Virus record (IMG/VR): IMGVR_UViG_3300042368_000879
Location: 1-48,845 of that record
Length of the DNA: 48,845 bases
Reading direction: 5' to 3' (one strand)
From: a virus
Position 1 is the stretch's first letter; every line of letters begins with the position of its first letter. Below are positions 7,422 to 15,202 of the stretch, one piece after another. The notes under the pieces were generated by a model. That model was not told the origin of the DNA and ran no database searches. It saw only the letters and a program-made list of their open reading frames with translations. A program made the position numbers and the translations under genes.

Positions 7422-7448
7422 TGACGCGATCCGCACCGACGCTACTGT
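7421..7448 (+). promoter_or_regulatory. Sigma70-like promoter with 5' leader
   Basis: TTGACG at 7421-7426, a 16-nt spacer and TACTGT at 7443-7448. It has the same boxes as the leaderless set but lies about 60 bases before the ATG at 7511, so this transcript has a normal leader and the gene has a GGAG ribosome-binding site at 7499-7502. Confidence 0.65.
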
Positions 7449-7510
7449 ACCCACCTGCCGCTGGCGCACTTCGCGCTGGCGGCCCCTGACCTCCATCTGG
7501 AGACCTGACG

Positions 7511-8035
7511 ATGTCCGAGTCCTTCTACCTTTGCCTCTCGACCCTCAAGACCTTCACCGCAGCCGAGGTCGCCGGCCAGCGTGCCAGCCGGCTGCGCAAG
7601 CCGGTGCTGAAGCCGCGCAAGTCGGCGCTCGCGCCGACCAGCCTCGACGAGCACTGGGCCAAGACGGCGACGTCGGCGTGCGAGGAGGCCGGACACCTCG
7701 CCTGCCTCGGTGGTGATGACGACCGCGACGACGTCGCGGCCCGGCACCTGGACATCGACGGCGAGCCGGTGGACAGCGACTGCCTCGGCCAGGAGGCGCA
7801 GGCCCTGCTGTGCGCCATCGCCCACGGCATCAACTGCCGCAGCGCCAACGACCTGAAGCAGCGCGTGGCTGACGTGCTTGCAGACCTGCGCCTGGAGTCG
7901 CGCAACTACGCTGCGGTGTGCGAGTGGGTCGTGACGTCGCTGCGCGACACGATCGACTACCCGTGGGACTCGATCGACAGCGACGAGCGCCGCGTGCTGC
8001 GCTACCTCGCGAAGCAGATCTCCTCCACCAACTGA
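7511..8035 (+). CDS. Hypothetical 174-residue early protein
   Basis: No family is recognised. The N-terminal half is basic (SRLRKPVLKPRKSALAP), the middle is very acidic (GGDDDRDDVAARHLDIDGEP) and the C-terminal half is predicted helical (ANDLKQRVADVLADLRLESR, SDERRVLRYLAKQISSTN). It is the first gene after the promoter at 7421 and has its own ribosome-binding site about 9 bases before the ATG. Cys residues are scattered and do not form a zinc site. Confidence 0.65.
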   Translation: MSESFYLCLSTLKTFTAAEVAGQRASRLRKPVLKPRKSALAPTSLDEHWAKTATSACEEAGHLACLGGDDDRDDVAARHLDIDGEPVDSDCLGQEAQALLCAIAHGINCRSANDLKQRVADVLADLRLESRNYAAVCEWVVTSLRDTIDYPWDSIDSDERRVLRYLAKQISSTN

Positions 8036-8044
8036 CCCACCCCC

Positions 8045-8064
8045 GCCGCCCCTTCGGGGGCGGC
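8045..8064 (+). promoter_or_regulatory. Intergenic hairpin with TTCG loop
   Basis: GCCGCCCC-TTCG-GGGGCGGC, a perfect 8-bp stem with a UUCG tetraloop in the 50-base gap between two early genes. No T-run follows, so it is more likely an RNA stability or processing element than a complete terminator; partial termination cannot be excluded. Confidence 0.55.
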
Positions 8065-8085
8065 ACCTCAACCGAGAACACGAAC

Positions 8086-8568
8086 ATGGCTACCACCCGC
8101 GACCTCCTCTCCTCCGTCCTCGACGCGCACGACCTCACGCTGAGCTGGCGCTCCGACGACGACACCGCGCATGGCCTCGTCGCCGACCGCGCGATCCCCA
8201 CGCCGACGGCGTACCAGATCTGCCGCGACCTGCTCGCCCTGGGCGTCATCGGCAACTACTCGACGGACGTCGACGACGCCGCCGTCGCATGGCTGTACGT
8301 CGTCGACGCGCCGGTCTATCGCGTCTGGCTCGGCCACCGCGCGAGCGGCTGGCGGCAGCGCTACGGCTACGAGGTCGTCGGCGAGTGCGTCCAGACGCGC
8401 CTCGGTCGCGTCGACGCGCTGCACATCGCGCGCCTCGAACTGGGCGCGGACATCGTCGCCGTCGAGTGCGAGGACGGCACCTACTGCTACGTCAACCAAG
8501 AGGCCGCCGACGCCGACGAGACGGGCGTGCAGGCCGATGCCGTGATCTCGCTGTGCGAGGAGGTCTGA
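8086..8568 (+). CDS. Hypothetical 160-residue early protein
   Basis: No family is recognised. The product is acidic (SWRSDDDTAHG, YSTDVDDAAVAW, VECEDGTYCYVNQEAADADE) and seems to be a mixed alpha/beta protein with several aromatic strands (VYRVWLGHRASGWRQRYGYEV). Acidic early phage proteins are often DNA mimics or host-binding proteins, but there is no direct sign of that here. The next gene follows after two bases and uses an AGGAGG site inside this gene's 3' end. Confidence 0.6.
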   Translation: MATTRDLLSSVLDAHDLTLSWRSDDDTAHGLVADRAIPTPTAYQICRDLLALGVIGNYSTDVDDAAVAWLYVVDAPVYRVWLGHRASGWRQRYGYEVVGECVQTRLGRVDALHIARLELGADIVAVECEDGTYCYVNQEAADADETGVQADAVISLCEEV

Positions 8569-8570
8569 CC

Positions 8571-8774
8571 GTGGCGCACGCGACTGGCACCTACTACATC
8601 GCACCGGCCGCAGCACCCGACGACGAGCACGCCGTCGGCTACGACGGCAACGTGTTCGCCTCGGCCGACGACGCCGAGGCCGAGATCCACGCGCTGGCTG
8701 CGGCGCTCGGCGGCGACCCGACCGACTACGTCGTCTGCCGGCGCGGCGGCGCGGACATTGGGGGCGAGCAGTGA
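8571..8774 (+). CDS. Hypothetical 67-residue early protein
   Basis: Starts at GTG 8571 with a strong AGGAGG ribosome-binding site at 8558-8563. The product begins with a short strand (THATGTYYIAP-like: AHATGTYYIAPAAAPDD) and continues acidic (ADDAEAEIHALAAALGGD), ending RRGGADIGGEQ. No family is recognised. The stop overlaps the GTG of the following membrane peptide (GTGA), implying coupled translation. Confidence 0.55.
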   Translation: MAHATGTYYIAPAAAPDDEHAVGYDGNVFASADDAEAEIHALAAALGGDPTDYVVCRRGGADIGGEQ

Positions 8775-8899
8775 GGCCGCCCCTCGTCCTCGGCGGCCAA
8801 GGCCGCAGTGGCGACGACGCCGTGCGCGACACGCTGGCGTGGCTGTCGGTCGTCGGGGCGCTGCTGGCGGTGCTCGCCGCGCTGCGAGTGTTCGGATGA
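8771..8899 (+). CDS. 42-residue single-pass membrane peptide
   Basis: A short gene translated by hand. After a basic, Gly-rich N-terminus the peptide has one hydrophobic helix of about 20 residues (LAWLSVVGALLAVLAALRVF) and ends immediately after it. The GTG start overlaps the preceding stop (GTGA). Very small membrane proteins in early phage regions may affect the host envelope or exclusion; this is inference. It could also be a chance ORF, but the coupling and the clear membrane segment argue for a gene. Confidence 0.45.
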   Translation: MRPPLVLGGQGRSGDDAVRDTLAWLSVVGALLAVLAALRVFG

Positions 8900-8920
8900 C
8901 ACAGACCGGCGGCGAGGGTA

Positions 8921-8948
8921 TTGCGCTCCTCGCCCCGGTCGGTACGAT
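8921..8948 (+). promoter_or_regulatory. Sigma70-like promoter, leaderless type
   Basis: TTGCGC at 8921-8926, a 16-nt spacer and TACGAT at 8943-8948. Nine bases (CGCCAACCC) separate it from the ATG at 8958, as in the other members of the family. Confidence 0.65.
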
Positions 8949-8957
8949 CGCCAACCC

Positions 8958-10160
8958 ATGAACGCCATCACTGCCGACGTCCGCTCCTTCGCCGTCCTCG
9001 CCGCCCGCGTCCCCGCCCTGCTCGCCGCCGTCGCGGAAGCGCGCGAGACGGCTGCCGCTCGCGGCCTGACCTACGACCTGACCTGCGAGGTCGGCCCGGT
9101 GCGCCTGGAGCGCGCGGGTGTCACGCTCGGCGCGGGCAACGTCCGCGACGGCGTGCTGGTCCAGGTCTGCGACGTCACGATCAGCGGCGTCGCGCCGCGC
9201 CTGCCGGGCGGCTGGACGCTGGCGGCGGTCGTCGACCACCGGCTGGCCGAGCCGGTCGTGCGCAGCGTCCCCGGCGTCGACGTGCCGGCCGGCGTGCGCG
9301 AGCACGGCCGCACCTGCGACCACTGCCAGACGCAGCGCCGCCGCGCCGAGACGTTCGTCGTCGCTGACGACGACGGCCGCGTGCAGCACATCGGCCGGTC
9401 GTGCCTCGCTGACTTCTTGGGCCACAAGGGCCTGACGGGCGACGCGCTGCTGACCTACGTCACGCGCGACTGGTCGGCCGAGTTCGGCGGCGGCGGCGGC
9501 GAGGGTCGCGACCAGTACGTTCTGCTGACCGAGCGCGTCGTGCTGCTGGCCGGCGCGTCGATCACGCTGCACGGCTGGACGTCGCGCAAGACCGCGCAGG
9601 AGCGCGGCACGGCGGCGACCAGCGAGCACGTCGCCGACCTGCTGTTCTCGCGCGGCGAAGAGGCCGAGCGCCTGCACGCGGCGATCGAGCCGGCCCTGAC
9701 CGACGCGCTGCGCGCCGAGGTCGCCGCCGCACTGTCCTGGGCGAGCGCGTCGACCGAGGACTCGGAGTACGGGCGCAACCTGCGCGCCATTGCGCTGACC
9801 GAGGCGATCAGCCACCGCGAACTCGGCCTCGCCTGCTCGCTGCTGCCGGCCTACCGTCGCGCGACGCAGCCGCAGGTCGAGCGCGAGCCGCGCGCGAACG
9901 ACTGGCTGGGCACGGTCGGGACGAAGCTGACGGCGACGCTGCGCCTGACGCAGGAGCCGACTGCGCACCAGTCGCAGTACGGCACGACCTACCGCGTCGT
10001 GTTCGGCGACGCCGCCGGCAACGCGGTCGTCTGGTGGGCCAGCCGCGTGCCGGCCTGGGTCGTCGCCGACCGCGACCTGACCGTGGTCGCGACGGTGAAG
10101 GGCCACGCGCTCTACCGCGACCGCAAGCAGACGGTGATCACGCGGGCGAAGCCAGCGTGA
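8958..10160 (+). CDS. 400-residue protein with zinc-knuckle and OB-like C-terminus
   Basis: The largest early protein. A treble of cysteines, C120 and C123 (RTCDHCQTQRRR) then C149 in HIGRSCLADFLGH, forms a zinc-knuckle arrangement that recurs in unknown phage and plasmid proteins. The central part is helical (about residues 220-300). The last 75 residues (LTATLRLTQEP, YGTTYRVVFGDAAGNAVVWWAS, TVVATVKGHALYRDRKQTVITRAKP) look like an OB-fold of five strands, suggesting nucleic-acid binding. Function is not established. The ATG lies nine bases after a -10 box, so a leaderless mRNA is predicted. Confidence 0.7.
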   Translation: MNAITADVRSFAVLAARVPALLAAVAEARETAAARGLTYDLTCEVGPVRLERAGVTLGAGNVRDGVLVQVCDVTISGVAPRLPGGWTLAAVVDHRLAEPVVRSVPGVDVPAGVREHGRTCDHCQTQRRRAETFVVADDDGRVQHIGRSCLADFLGHKGLTGDALLTYVTRDWSAEFGGGGGEGRDQYVLLTERVVLLAGASITLHGWTSRKTAQERGTAATSEHVADLLFSRGEEAERLHAAIEPALTDALRAEVAAALSWASASTEDSEYGRNLRAIALTEAISHRELGLACSLLPAYRRATQPQVEREPRANDWLGTVGTKLTATLRLTQEPTAHQSQYGTTYRVVFGDAAGNAVVWWASRVPAWVVADRDLTVVATVKGHALYRDRKQTVITRAKPA

Positions 10161-10196
10161 TCGACCGACCTGCCCCGGTGCGCCTGCTGCCGGGGC

Positions 10197-10224
10197 TTGC
10201 AATCCTCAGACCGATCAGTACTAT
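10197..10224 (+). promoter_or_regulatory. Sigma70-like promoter, leaderless type
   Basis: TTGCAA at 10197-10202, a 16-nt spacer and TACTAT at 10219-10224, then CCGCACCC and the ATG at 10233. The eight bases before the ATG are identical to those before the gene at 6960. Confidence 0.75.
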
Positions 10225-10232
10225 CCGCACCC

Positions 10233-10535
10233 ATGAACACCGCAGCACACCTCGCAGAGATCCTCGACTTCCAACTCGACGGCGACCCCGAGATCTCCCT
10301 CGGCACCGCCTGGGTCGCCACCGCGCGCCTCGACGGCCGCACCTACACCGTGGCCGGTCGCCTCGTCGTGCGCGACGGCAGCTGGCTGCCGCGCCCTGCG
10401 GCCGACGGCGTGTTCGCGCACGACGGCTTCGCGACGCCGGCCGATCAGCGCCGGCAGGTCGCGAAGGCCGCCATCGCGCACGTCGACGGGTACATCGACT
10501 GGGCAACGGAGCCGCAGGAGCCGATCGATGGATGA
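10233..10535 (+). CDS. Hypothetical 100-residue early protein
   Basis: The start is set at ATG 10233 because it fits the leaderless promoter pattern and matches the CCGCACCCATG junction at 6960; an upstream TTG would lie within the -35 box. The product has an acidic N-terminus, a beta-rich middle (TAWVATARLDGRTYTVAGRLVVRDGSWLPR) and a helical end. No family is recognised. Its 3' end overlaps the next start by 8 bases. Confidence 0.6.
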   Translation: MNTAAHLAEILDFQLDGDPEISLGTAWVATARLDGRTYTVAGRLVVRDGSWLPRPAADGVFAHDGFATPADQRRQVAKAAIAHVDGYIDWATEPQEPIDG

Positions 10536-10746
10536 CCGCTCCGGCCCCTGGCACGTCGACGTCGCGCCGCTGCACGCGGCGTTCGTCTCGCGCGTCCGCT
10601 ACGACGGCAAACTGCTGCACAGCACCCCGATGCGCCGGACGCGCGAGGCAGCGCTCGCCGACGGCTGGCGCTGCGTCGAGGCAATCGAGCGCGCCTCAGA
10701 GGAGTCGCCGTGCTACTACCGAGAGGTGCGCGCATGGAAGCCGTGA
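10528..10746 (+). CDS. Hypothetical 72-residue early protein
   Basis: A small protein with a short beta-like N-terminal half (GPWHVDVAPLHAAFVSRVRYDGKLLHST) and a helical segment (REAALADGWRCVEAIERASEE). No family is recognised. It overlaps both neighbouring genes, which suggests a compact co-translated set. Confidence 0.55.
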   Translation: MDDRSGPWHVDVAPLHAAFVSRVRYDGKLLHSTPMRRTREAALADGWRCVEAIERASEESPCYYREVRAWKP

Positions 10747-11126
10747 AGCCGTGCAAGAACGGACATGTCGGCCCGCGCGACAGCACCCGCCGCTGCCTGC
10801 AATGCCGGCGCGAGTCAGACGAGCGTCGTCGCGCTCGGCAGCGCCCGACCGCGTTCGGCGTCTGCTCGGCGTGCGGCGCGAAGTACCGACGACTGACCCT
10901 GGGGGGCCTGTGCCTGCTGACGTGCGCTCCCGCCAGTCCGGCCAAGCTGACGCGCCTGCGGCTGCTACAGGCCGAGTCGATCCGCCGTACCCTGCTGACG
11001 CTCGACGAGCGGCTCTGGCGGTCGTCGATGTCGTGGGAACGGGAAGACCTGCGAGCGCAGCAGGTGGCGCTGCGGTCGCAGCTGGCTACGCTGGAGGCAT
11101 GCACAGGATCAGCGACGAGCGACTGA
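10734..11126 (+). CDS. Protein with two zinc ribbons
   Basis: A 130-residue protein. The first ribbon is C7-K-N-G-H11 with C21-L-Q-C24, a pattern (PCKNGH...RRCLQCRRE) widespread in small phage proteins; the second is C44-S-A-C47 with C60 and C64. The C-terminal half is a basic, helical segment (LTRLRLLQAESIRRTLLTLDERLW, LRAQQVALRSQLATLEA) that may be a coiled coil. DNA or RNA binding is likely from composition, but the HNH catalytic residues are absent. GAGAGG lies upstream of the ATG. Confidence 0.6.
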   Translation: MEAVKPCKNGHVGPRDSTRRCLQCRRESDERRRARQRPTAFGVCSACGAKYRRLTLGGLCLLTCAPASPAKLTRLRLLQAESIRRTLLTLDERLWRSSMSWEREDLRAQQVALRSQLATLEACTGSATSD

Positions 11127-11296
11127 GCGAGTGGATCCGGTCGGCACCACTGCCGACCTCGTACCTCGCAGGTGGCGATGTGCTGGCGATGGCGGTCGAA
11201 CTGTCCGACCGGCGGGCCGCAGACCGCGACCGCCGCATGCCGTGGTCGGGCCGTGGCGTGGCGCAGGACGGCGGCACCGTCGCGATCGAGCCGTGA
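11099..11296 (+). CDS. Hypothetical 65-residue early protein
   Basis: A small protein (MHRISDERLSEWIRSAPLPTS...) that may bind its neighbours through a short helix. It overlaps the zinc-ribbon gene by 28 bases, and its stop overlaps the next GTG (GTGA). GGAGG is present but only about two bases before the ATG, so initiation may rely on coupling. No family is recognised. Confidence 0.5.
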   Translation: MHRISDERLSEWIRSAPLPTSYLAGGDVLAMAVELSDRRAADRDRRMPWSGRGVAQDGGTVAIEP

Positions 11297-11655
11297 TCCC
11301 GTCGGCTCGCCTGCGCGGCTGGATCGAGACGCTGGCAAAGCCGCGCGCCGAGTGGAGCGCGTCAGGCACCGAACTGCTGGACGCGCTGCGCGAACTGCTG
11401 GCCCGCCGGCAGAACGGCGAGCGGCAGGTCACGGCAGGATGGAGACGCAGCGCCGAGGTCTGGGCCGAGATGGCGGCGGCGGCGCGGCAGCGCGAGCAGG
11501 CGCTGCTCGATCGCCTGCCGACGCAAGAGGAGGCGAACGAGTGGACGCTCGACGCGCTCTCGTGCCTGCCGGCGGTCGACGACGTCGACCCCGAGGCGGC
11601 TGATCGACTCGCCGGCCTGATCGATCGCGCCTCGGCGTGGCTCTCGGCCGACTGA
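11293..11655 (+). CDS. Hypothetical 120-residue helical protein
   Basis: Last gene of the first rightward block. The product is almost wholly helical and rich in Ala, Arg, Glu and Trp (RLRGWIETLAKPRAEW, ELLDALRELLARRQNGERQV, RREAEVWAEMAAAARQREQALLDRL-like segments). No family is recognised. It ends 17 bases before the end of the converging leftward operon; no strong terminator is visible between them. Confidence 0.55.
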   Translation: MIPSARLRGWIETLAKPRAEWSASGTELLDALRELLARRQNGERQVTAGWRRSAEVWAEMAAAARQREQALLDRLPTQEEANEWTLDALSCLPAVDDVDPEAADRLAGLIDRASAWLSAD

Positions 11656-11672
11656 CGTTTGCCAGCGATCGG

Positions 11673-12104
11673 TCAGCAGTGTCCCGATGCGCCTGCTGGC
11701 GTCGCGCGCCACAACGTATGCCGGCGTCCGGTCTCTGGGTGCGGCGCAGTGCCGTCCTCCTCGACCAAGCCCATGCGCACGAGATCCGCACGGCGACTGC
11801 GGATCGACTGCGGCGACTGCTTCGGGAGGCTGGCGTCCATCGAGTAGAACTCGACCAGCATCCAATCAGCAAGCGGGCGGACGCGCAGCAGTGCAAGGAT
11901 CGCCTCGCGCACTTCGTTGAGGCGCAGCGAACCGATCGACCGCGCGGCCTCGTGCGACGTGTCGGGATCGGTGCTGCGCGCGCGGGCTTCCAGCTGCTCG
12001 TGGATCCAACGAGCCATGGCTCGGACCTCGCCAATGCGCGCGTTCTCAGGGAACGAACTGAGGGCCGACAGCCGCATCGGCGACGGGAGTTTTTCGGTGA
12101 TCAC
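11673..12104 (-). CDS. Winged-helix protein
   Basis: A 143-residue protein whose C-terminal two thirds reads as a winged-helix domain: NEVREAILALLRVRPLADWMLVEFY (helices 1-2), QSIRSRRADLVRMGLV (recognition helix) and a wing HPETGRRHTLWRAT. A conserved-looking TDPDTSHEAA lies before it, a motif common in phage winged-helix proteins near replication genes. It may regulate the operon or bind origin DNA. The GTG start overlaps the preceding stop (GTGA). It is the last gene of the leftward replication operon. Confidence 0.65.
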   Translation of the reverse strand: MITEKLPSPMRLSALSSFPENARIGEVRAMARWIHEQLEARARSTDPDTSHEAARSIGSLRLNEVREAILALLRVRPLADWMLVEFYSMDASLPKQSPQSIRSRRADLVRMGLVEEDGTAPHPETGRRHTLWRATPAGASGHC

Positions 12105-12481
12105 GTTCCTGCCTTTTTGCGGTTCCATTCTTGTGCAAGTTCGCAGCCGCTTCGCATGTTGCACAGACAGTTCTTGCACTCTTCGTTCGGGTACGGGTTC
12201 TTGTCCAGCAACTTGTAGTGGGCTGCGCGCAAGCGGCGGTGCTCTTCACGCAGAGCGTCGAGCTTGGTTTGCAGACTGCTTTCCCGATCACTGCGGGTCG
12301 CGGCGATTTGAAGATCGGCTTTCAGGTTGCGGACCAGTTGCCGCAACCGTTCGGCGTCCATCCTGTCGATGTCTTCGGACAGACGGTGCTCCTCGCACCG
12401 AGCGTTGCCGGCTTCGTCTCGATGCGTCGCTGCCGCATGACAGCATGCGCAAGGCCACATCGGCCAGATTGGATTTCTCAC
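12101..12481 (-). CDS. Cysteine-rich coiled-coil protein
   Basis: A 126-residue protein with a metal-binding look at both ends: CACCH near residues 11-15 with a later C-x-x-H, and ECKNCLCNMRSGC near the C-terminus. Between them is a charged helical stretch (IDRMDAERLRQLVRNLKADLQ, TKLDALREEHRRLRAAHYKLL) likely to form a coiled coil. The GTG start overlaps the preceding gene's stop (GTGA). The function is unknown; the spacing does not match a known zinc-finger family. Confidence 0.55.
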   Translation of the reverse strand: MRNPIWPMWPCACCHAAATHRDEAGNARCEEHRLSEDIDRMDAERLRQLVRNLKADLQIAATRSDRESSLQTKLDALREEHRRLRAAHYKLLDKNPYPNEECKNCLCNMRSGCELAQEWNRKKAGT

Positions 12482-12678
12482 TTCTTCCCCCTCGCCCGCT
12501 TGGGCTTGATCGGCTCGACGGTGACGCGAACCTTCTGGATGCAGTCGCCGTCTACTTTGATCCAGCACTTCGCATCTCCGAGCCGATCGAACAGCAGCCG
12601 CCCCAAGTCACCTACTTGGCGATGCAACCAGCCGCGCCGCGACACCACGGCATACGCCTTGAACGTCTGCTTCTTCAC
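12478..12678 (-). CDS. Hypothetical 66-residue basic protein
   Basis: A small basic protein (MKKQTFKAYAVVSRRGWL..., ending KPIKPKRARGKK-like) that looks like a compact beta-rich fold with a Lys/Arg tail suited to nucleic acid binding. No family is recognised. The start is GTG 12678, overlapping the stop of the gene upstream (GTGA). Confidence 0.55.
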   Translation of the reverse strand: MKKQTFKAYAVVSRRGWLHRQVGDLGRLLFDRLGDAKCWIKVDGDCIQKVRVTVEPIKPKRARGKK

Positions 12679-13022
12679 GGCGTCTCCTTCGCCGCGAGCG
12701 CGGCCTTCAACGCCTCAAGCATCGTGTCCATGCTGTTCCGGTTGCCCTCAATGTTGGCCGTGTACCACGGCATCAGTAGCTCCTTGGGCATGTTCTCCAG
12801 TTCGCGGCGGCGGTCTCCGGCGATGATGTGGCACTCGAAGTCGCGCTTCCCAGCCGCATCGAACGACTGGAAGCAGATGGCGGTTTCCCACTCATGCCAC
12901 CCGAAGCCAGTGATTCGGTAGACCACGCTGATCCAGCAATCGGGGTCGAGTTGTCGGATGAACCGCTCTTCGCCATGTTCGATTTGCCAAGACGAGAGGT
13001 TAGTGTCAGCAACAAACGTCAC
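12675..13022 (-). CDS. Hypothetical 115-residue protein
   Basis: A protein with aromatic, beta-rich sequence (SSWQIEHGEERFIRQLDPDCWISVVYRITGFGWHEWETAICFQSF) followed by a helical end MLEALKAALAAKETP. The KAALAAK ending is shared with the gene upstream and includes a GCCGCG-AG-CGCGGC hairpin in the DNA. Start is GTG 13022, overlapping the preceding TGA. No family is recognised. Confidence 0.6.
   Translation of the reverse strand: MTFVADTNLSSWQIEHGEERFIRQLDPDCWISVVYRITGFGWHEWETAICFQSFDAAGKRDFECHIIAGDRRRELENMPKELLMPWYTANIEGNRNSMDTMLEALKAALAAKETP
12691..12704. repeat. Gene-end inverted repeat, copy 1
   Basis: GCCGCG-AG-CGCGGC, a 6-bp inverted repeat inside the last codons of the 115-residue gene, embedded in a longer block (CTTCGCCGCGAGCGCGGCCTT) shared with copy 2. 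Confidence 0.6.
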
Positions 13023-13278
13023 AGCATATCCTTCGCCGCGAGCGCGGCCTTGAACGCCGACCACTCCTCACGCGACGGCTGCACGACGACGCAGCCCAAC
13101 AAGCTGTCGCTGTCGTCCTCGACGTTCGCGGCGACTTCCCTCGCCGCCGCCTCGATGGCGCGCAGCCGCTGGTTCTCGGCACGCAGCCGATCCACTTCGT
13201 CGATCGACCGTTTCCACGAGGCGATCATGGCCGACACCATGGCGTCGGCTTGGTCCTCGCTCAGCTTGTCGATGTCGG

Positions 13279-13282
<4 letters not shown>
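13019..13282 (-). CDS. Hypothetical 87-residue helical protein
   Basis: A helical, probably coiled-coil protein (SWKRSIDEVDRLRAENQRLRAIEAAAREV) with a conserved-type C-terminus PSREEWSAFKAALAAKDML. The GTG start overlaps the stop of the Ala-rich gene upstream (GTGA) and its own stop overlaps the next GTG. The ending is shared in part with the 115-residue protein, suggesting that gene ends have been exchanged or that both derive from a common tail. The function is unknown. Confidence 0.6.
13035..13048. repeat. Gene-end inverted repeat, copy 2
   Basis: GCCGCG-AG-CGCGGC inside the KAALAAK codons of the 87-residue gene; identical to copy 1 at 12691. Confidence 0.6.
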
Positions 13283-13926
<644 letters not shown>

Positions 13927-13928
13927 GG

Positions 13929-14318
13929 TCAGGTCTCTCTGAACGGCAGGCAGTTGCTGCTTGGTGATTCCCCAAGCACTTGCAGCATGGATTCCTTCTT
14001 GGCGATCAACCAGTCGAGCGGATAGATCGCAATCATGTGCGAACCACTCCCGCTCGACTTGGCAAGAAGGCGCACAGGGGTCAGTTGGAACTGCGGGAAC
14101 TCCTCGGCAAACCAGTCGCGAACGCGCGATCCGATGACCGTGCGCTTGCCATGGTCCAGCCTGTCCCAATCAATACCACACACTTCGGACACAGCGGCTC
14201 GCACCGGAAGCCACTTTGGCAACATGAGCGCAGCGATGCGCAAGCTGTCCGCGATCATGTTGTAAACCTCGACGGCTTTACGCATGCGGAGAGCTTCGTC
14301 TTGCTTGCTTTCGGTCAC
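13929..14318 (-). CDS. Hypothetical 129-residue protein
   Basis: No family is recognised. The product has a helical N-terminal half (DEALRMRKAVEVYNMIADSLRIAALML, AAVSEVCGIDWDRL) and a C-terminal half with short strands and a SSGSGSHMIAIYPLDWLIAKKESML segment. GTG 14318 overlaps the stop of the replication gene (GTGA), so it is translated with it and may act in replication. Base composition here is less GC-rich than in the structural genes. Confidence 0.6.
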   Translation of the reverse strand: MTESKQDEALRMRKAVEVYNMIADSLRIAALMLPKWLPVRAAVSEVCGIDWDRLDHGKRTVIGSRVRDWFAEEFPQFQLTPVRLLAKSSGSGSHMIAIYPLDWLIAKKESMLQVLGESPSSNCLPFRET

Positions 14319-15166
14319 TTCAATGCCTCCTTCGCGCGACGGTACGCGCTGCAACCGGGGCACGAACACGAGGCATGGCCGAGCGGCATGTTCGGGACGT
14401 GCTGCGCCTGCTTGGCCGGCGACGCCTTGCCTCCGGCCTGCGCCCAGTCGGCCTTGAAGCTCTGCCAGCCGCGCTCGACGCAGGTGCGAAGCGCCTGCTC
14501 CAGCGACATGCCGGCGGCGGCGGCCTCGCGGCGGATGCCGTCGATCACGGTCTCGGTGACCGGCGCGCGGCGCTGCTTGCGCAAGGTCAGGTAGTCGGTC
14601 CACACCACATCAGGCACGTCCTCGGGACGTGCAGCCGCGCGCGAGCGCGTGCTCTTCTTCTTCTCTGCCTCTGCCTCTGCCTCTGCCTCTGCTTGCGCAA
14701 CGGTAGACGTTGCAGCCGTAACGGATGGCGTGGCGGCACGCTGCTCCTTCAGGCGGTTGCGGTAGCGCTGCATGCGCTCTGCCGCAGTGTGGTCCCGGTC
14801 GCGGTACTTCATGAAGTTCAGAATCGCCCAGCCACCGTCGACGCGCGCGATCCTGCGGCCGTCGAACGACGCCGTGCGCGACTCAGCGTCGGGTCCGGCG
14901 AGCGCTCGCAGCGCCTCCATGCCTTCGTCCAGGCCGACGCCGGCCCGCCGAAGGACGCCAGAAGCGCTTGCAGCCACGAACCCGTACCACCCGGCCGGCA
15001 CTACCCACCCCGCCGAGATCGTCGAATCCAGGGCCAGCACAGGCTCGTCCTGAGGCAGGTGGCGCGGCGTCGCCATCAGCAGCATCGCCAGGAAGACGCG
15101 CGTCGCGCCGGGGTCGCTCCACAGGCTGGAGTCGAGGATTCCGCAGTCGAGTTTCACGAACGGCAT
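14315..15166 (-). CDS. Replication initiator / replisome organiser-like protein
   Basis: A 283-residue protein. The N-terminus (FVKLDCGILDSSLWSDPGATRVFLAMLLMATP) resembles the winged-helix domain of phage replisome organisers, which bind origin repeats. A basic middle (DHTAAERMQRYRNRLKEQRA) leads to an Ala-Glu linker (AQAEAEAEAEAEKKK) coded by GCCTCT-type direct repeats, then a C-terminal helical domain (VVWTDYLTLRKQRRAPVTETVIDGIRREAAAAGMSLEQALRTC...WQSFKADW) typical of helicase-loader-type replication proteins. It ends with a Cys pair (SCSCPGCSAYRRAKEA). It probably recruits the host helicase because no phage helicase or polymerase is seen. Confidence 0.75.
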   Translation of the reverse strand: MPFVKLDCGILDSSLWSDPGATRVFLAMLLMATPRHLPQDEPVLALDSTISAGWVVPAGWYGFVAASASGVLRRAGVGLDEGMEALRALAGPDAESRTASFDGRRIARVDGGWAILNFMKYRDRDHTAAERMQRYRNRLKEQRAATPSVTAATSTVAQAEAEAEAEAEKKKSTRSRAAARPEDVPDVVWTDYLTLRKQRRAPVTETVIDGIRREAAAAGMSLEQALRTCVERGWQSFKADWAQAGGKASPAKQAQHVPNMPLGHASCSCPGCSAYRRAKEALK

Positions 15167-15202
15167 AACGCCCCCGTAGCGTCACGTCCGTTCGCCGTCA
15201 AC

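Noticed and set aside
7491-7502. Palindrome CTCCATCTGGAG that could mask the ribosome-binding site of the gene at 7511
   Set aside because: The loop would have only two bases, so the hairpin is unlikely to form as drawn.
8896-8961. A 21-codon ORF (MTQTGGEGIALLAPVGTIANP) overlapping the ATG at 8958
   Set aside because: It runs through the promoter boxes at 8921-8948, has no ribosome-binding site and is probably a chance frame; a leader peptide cannot be excluded.
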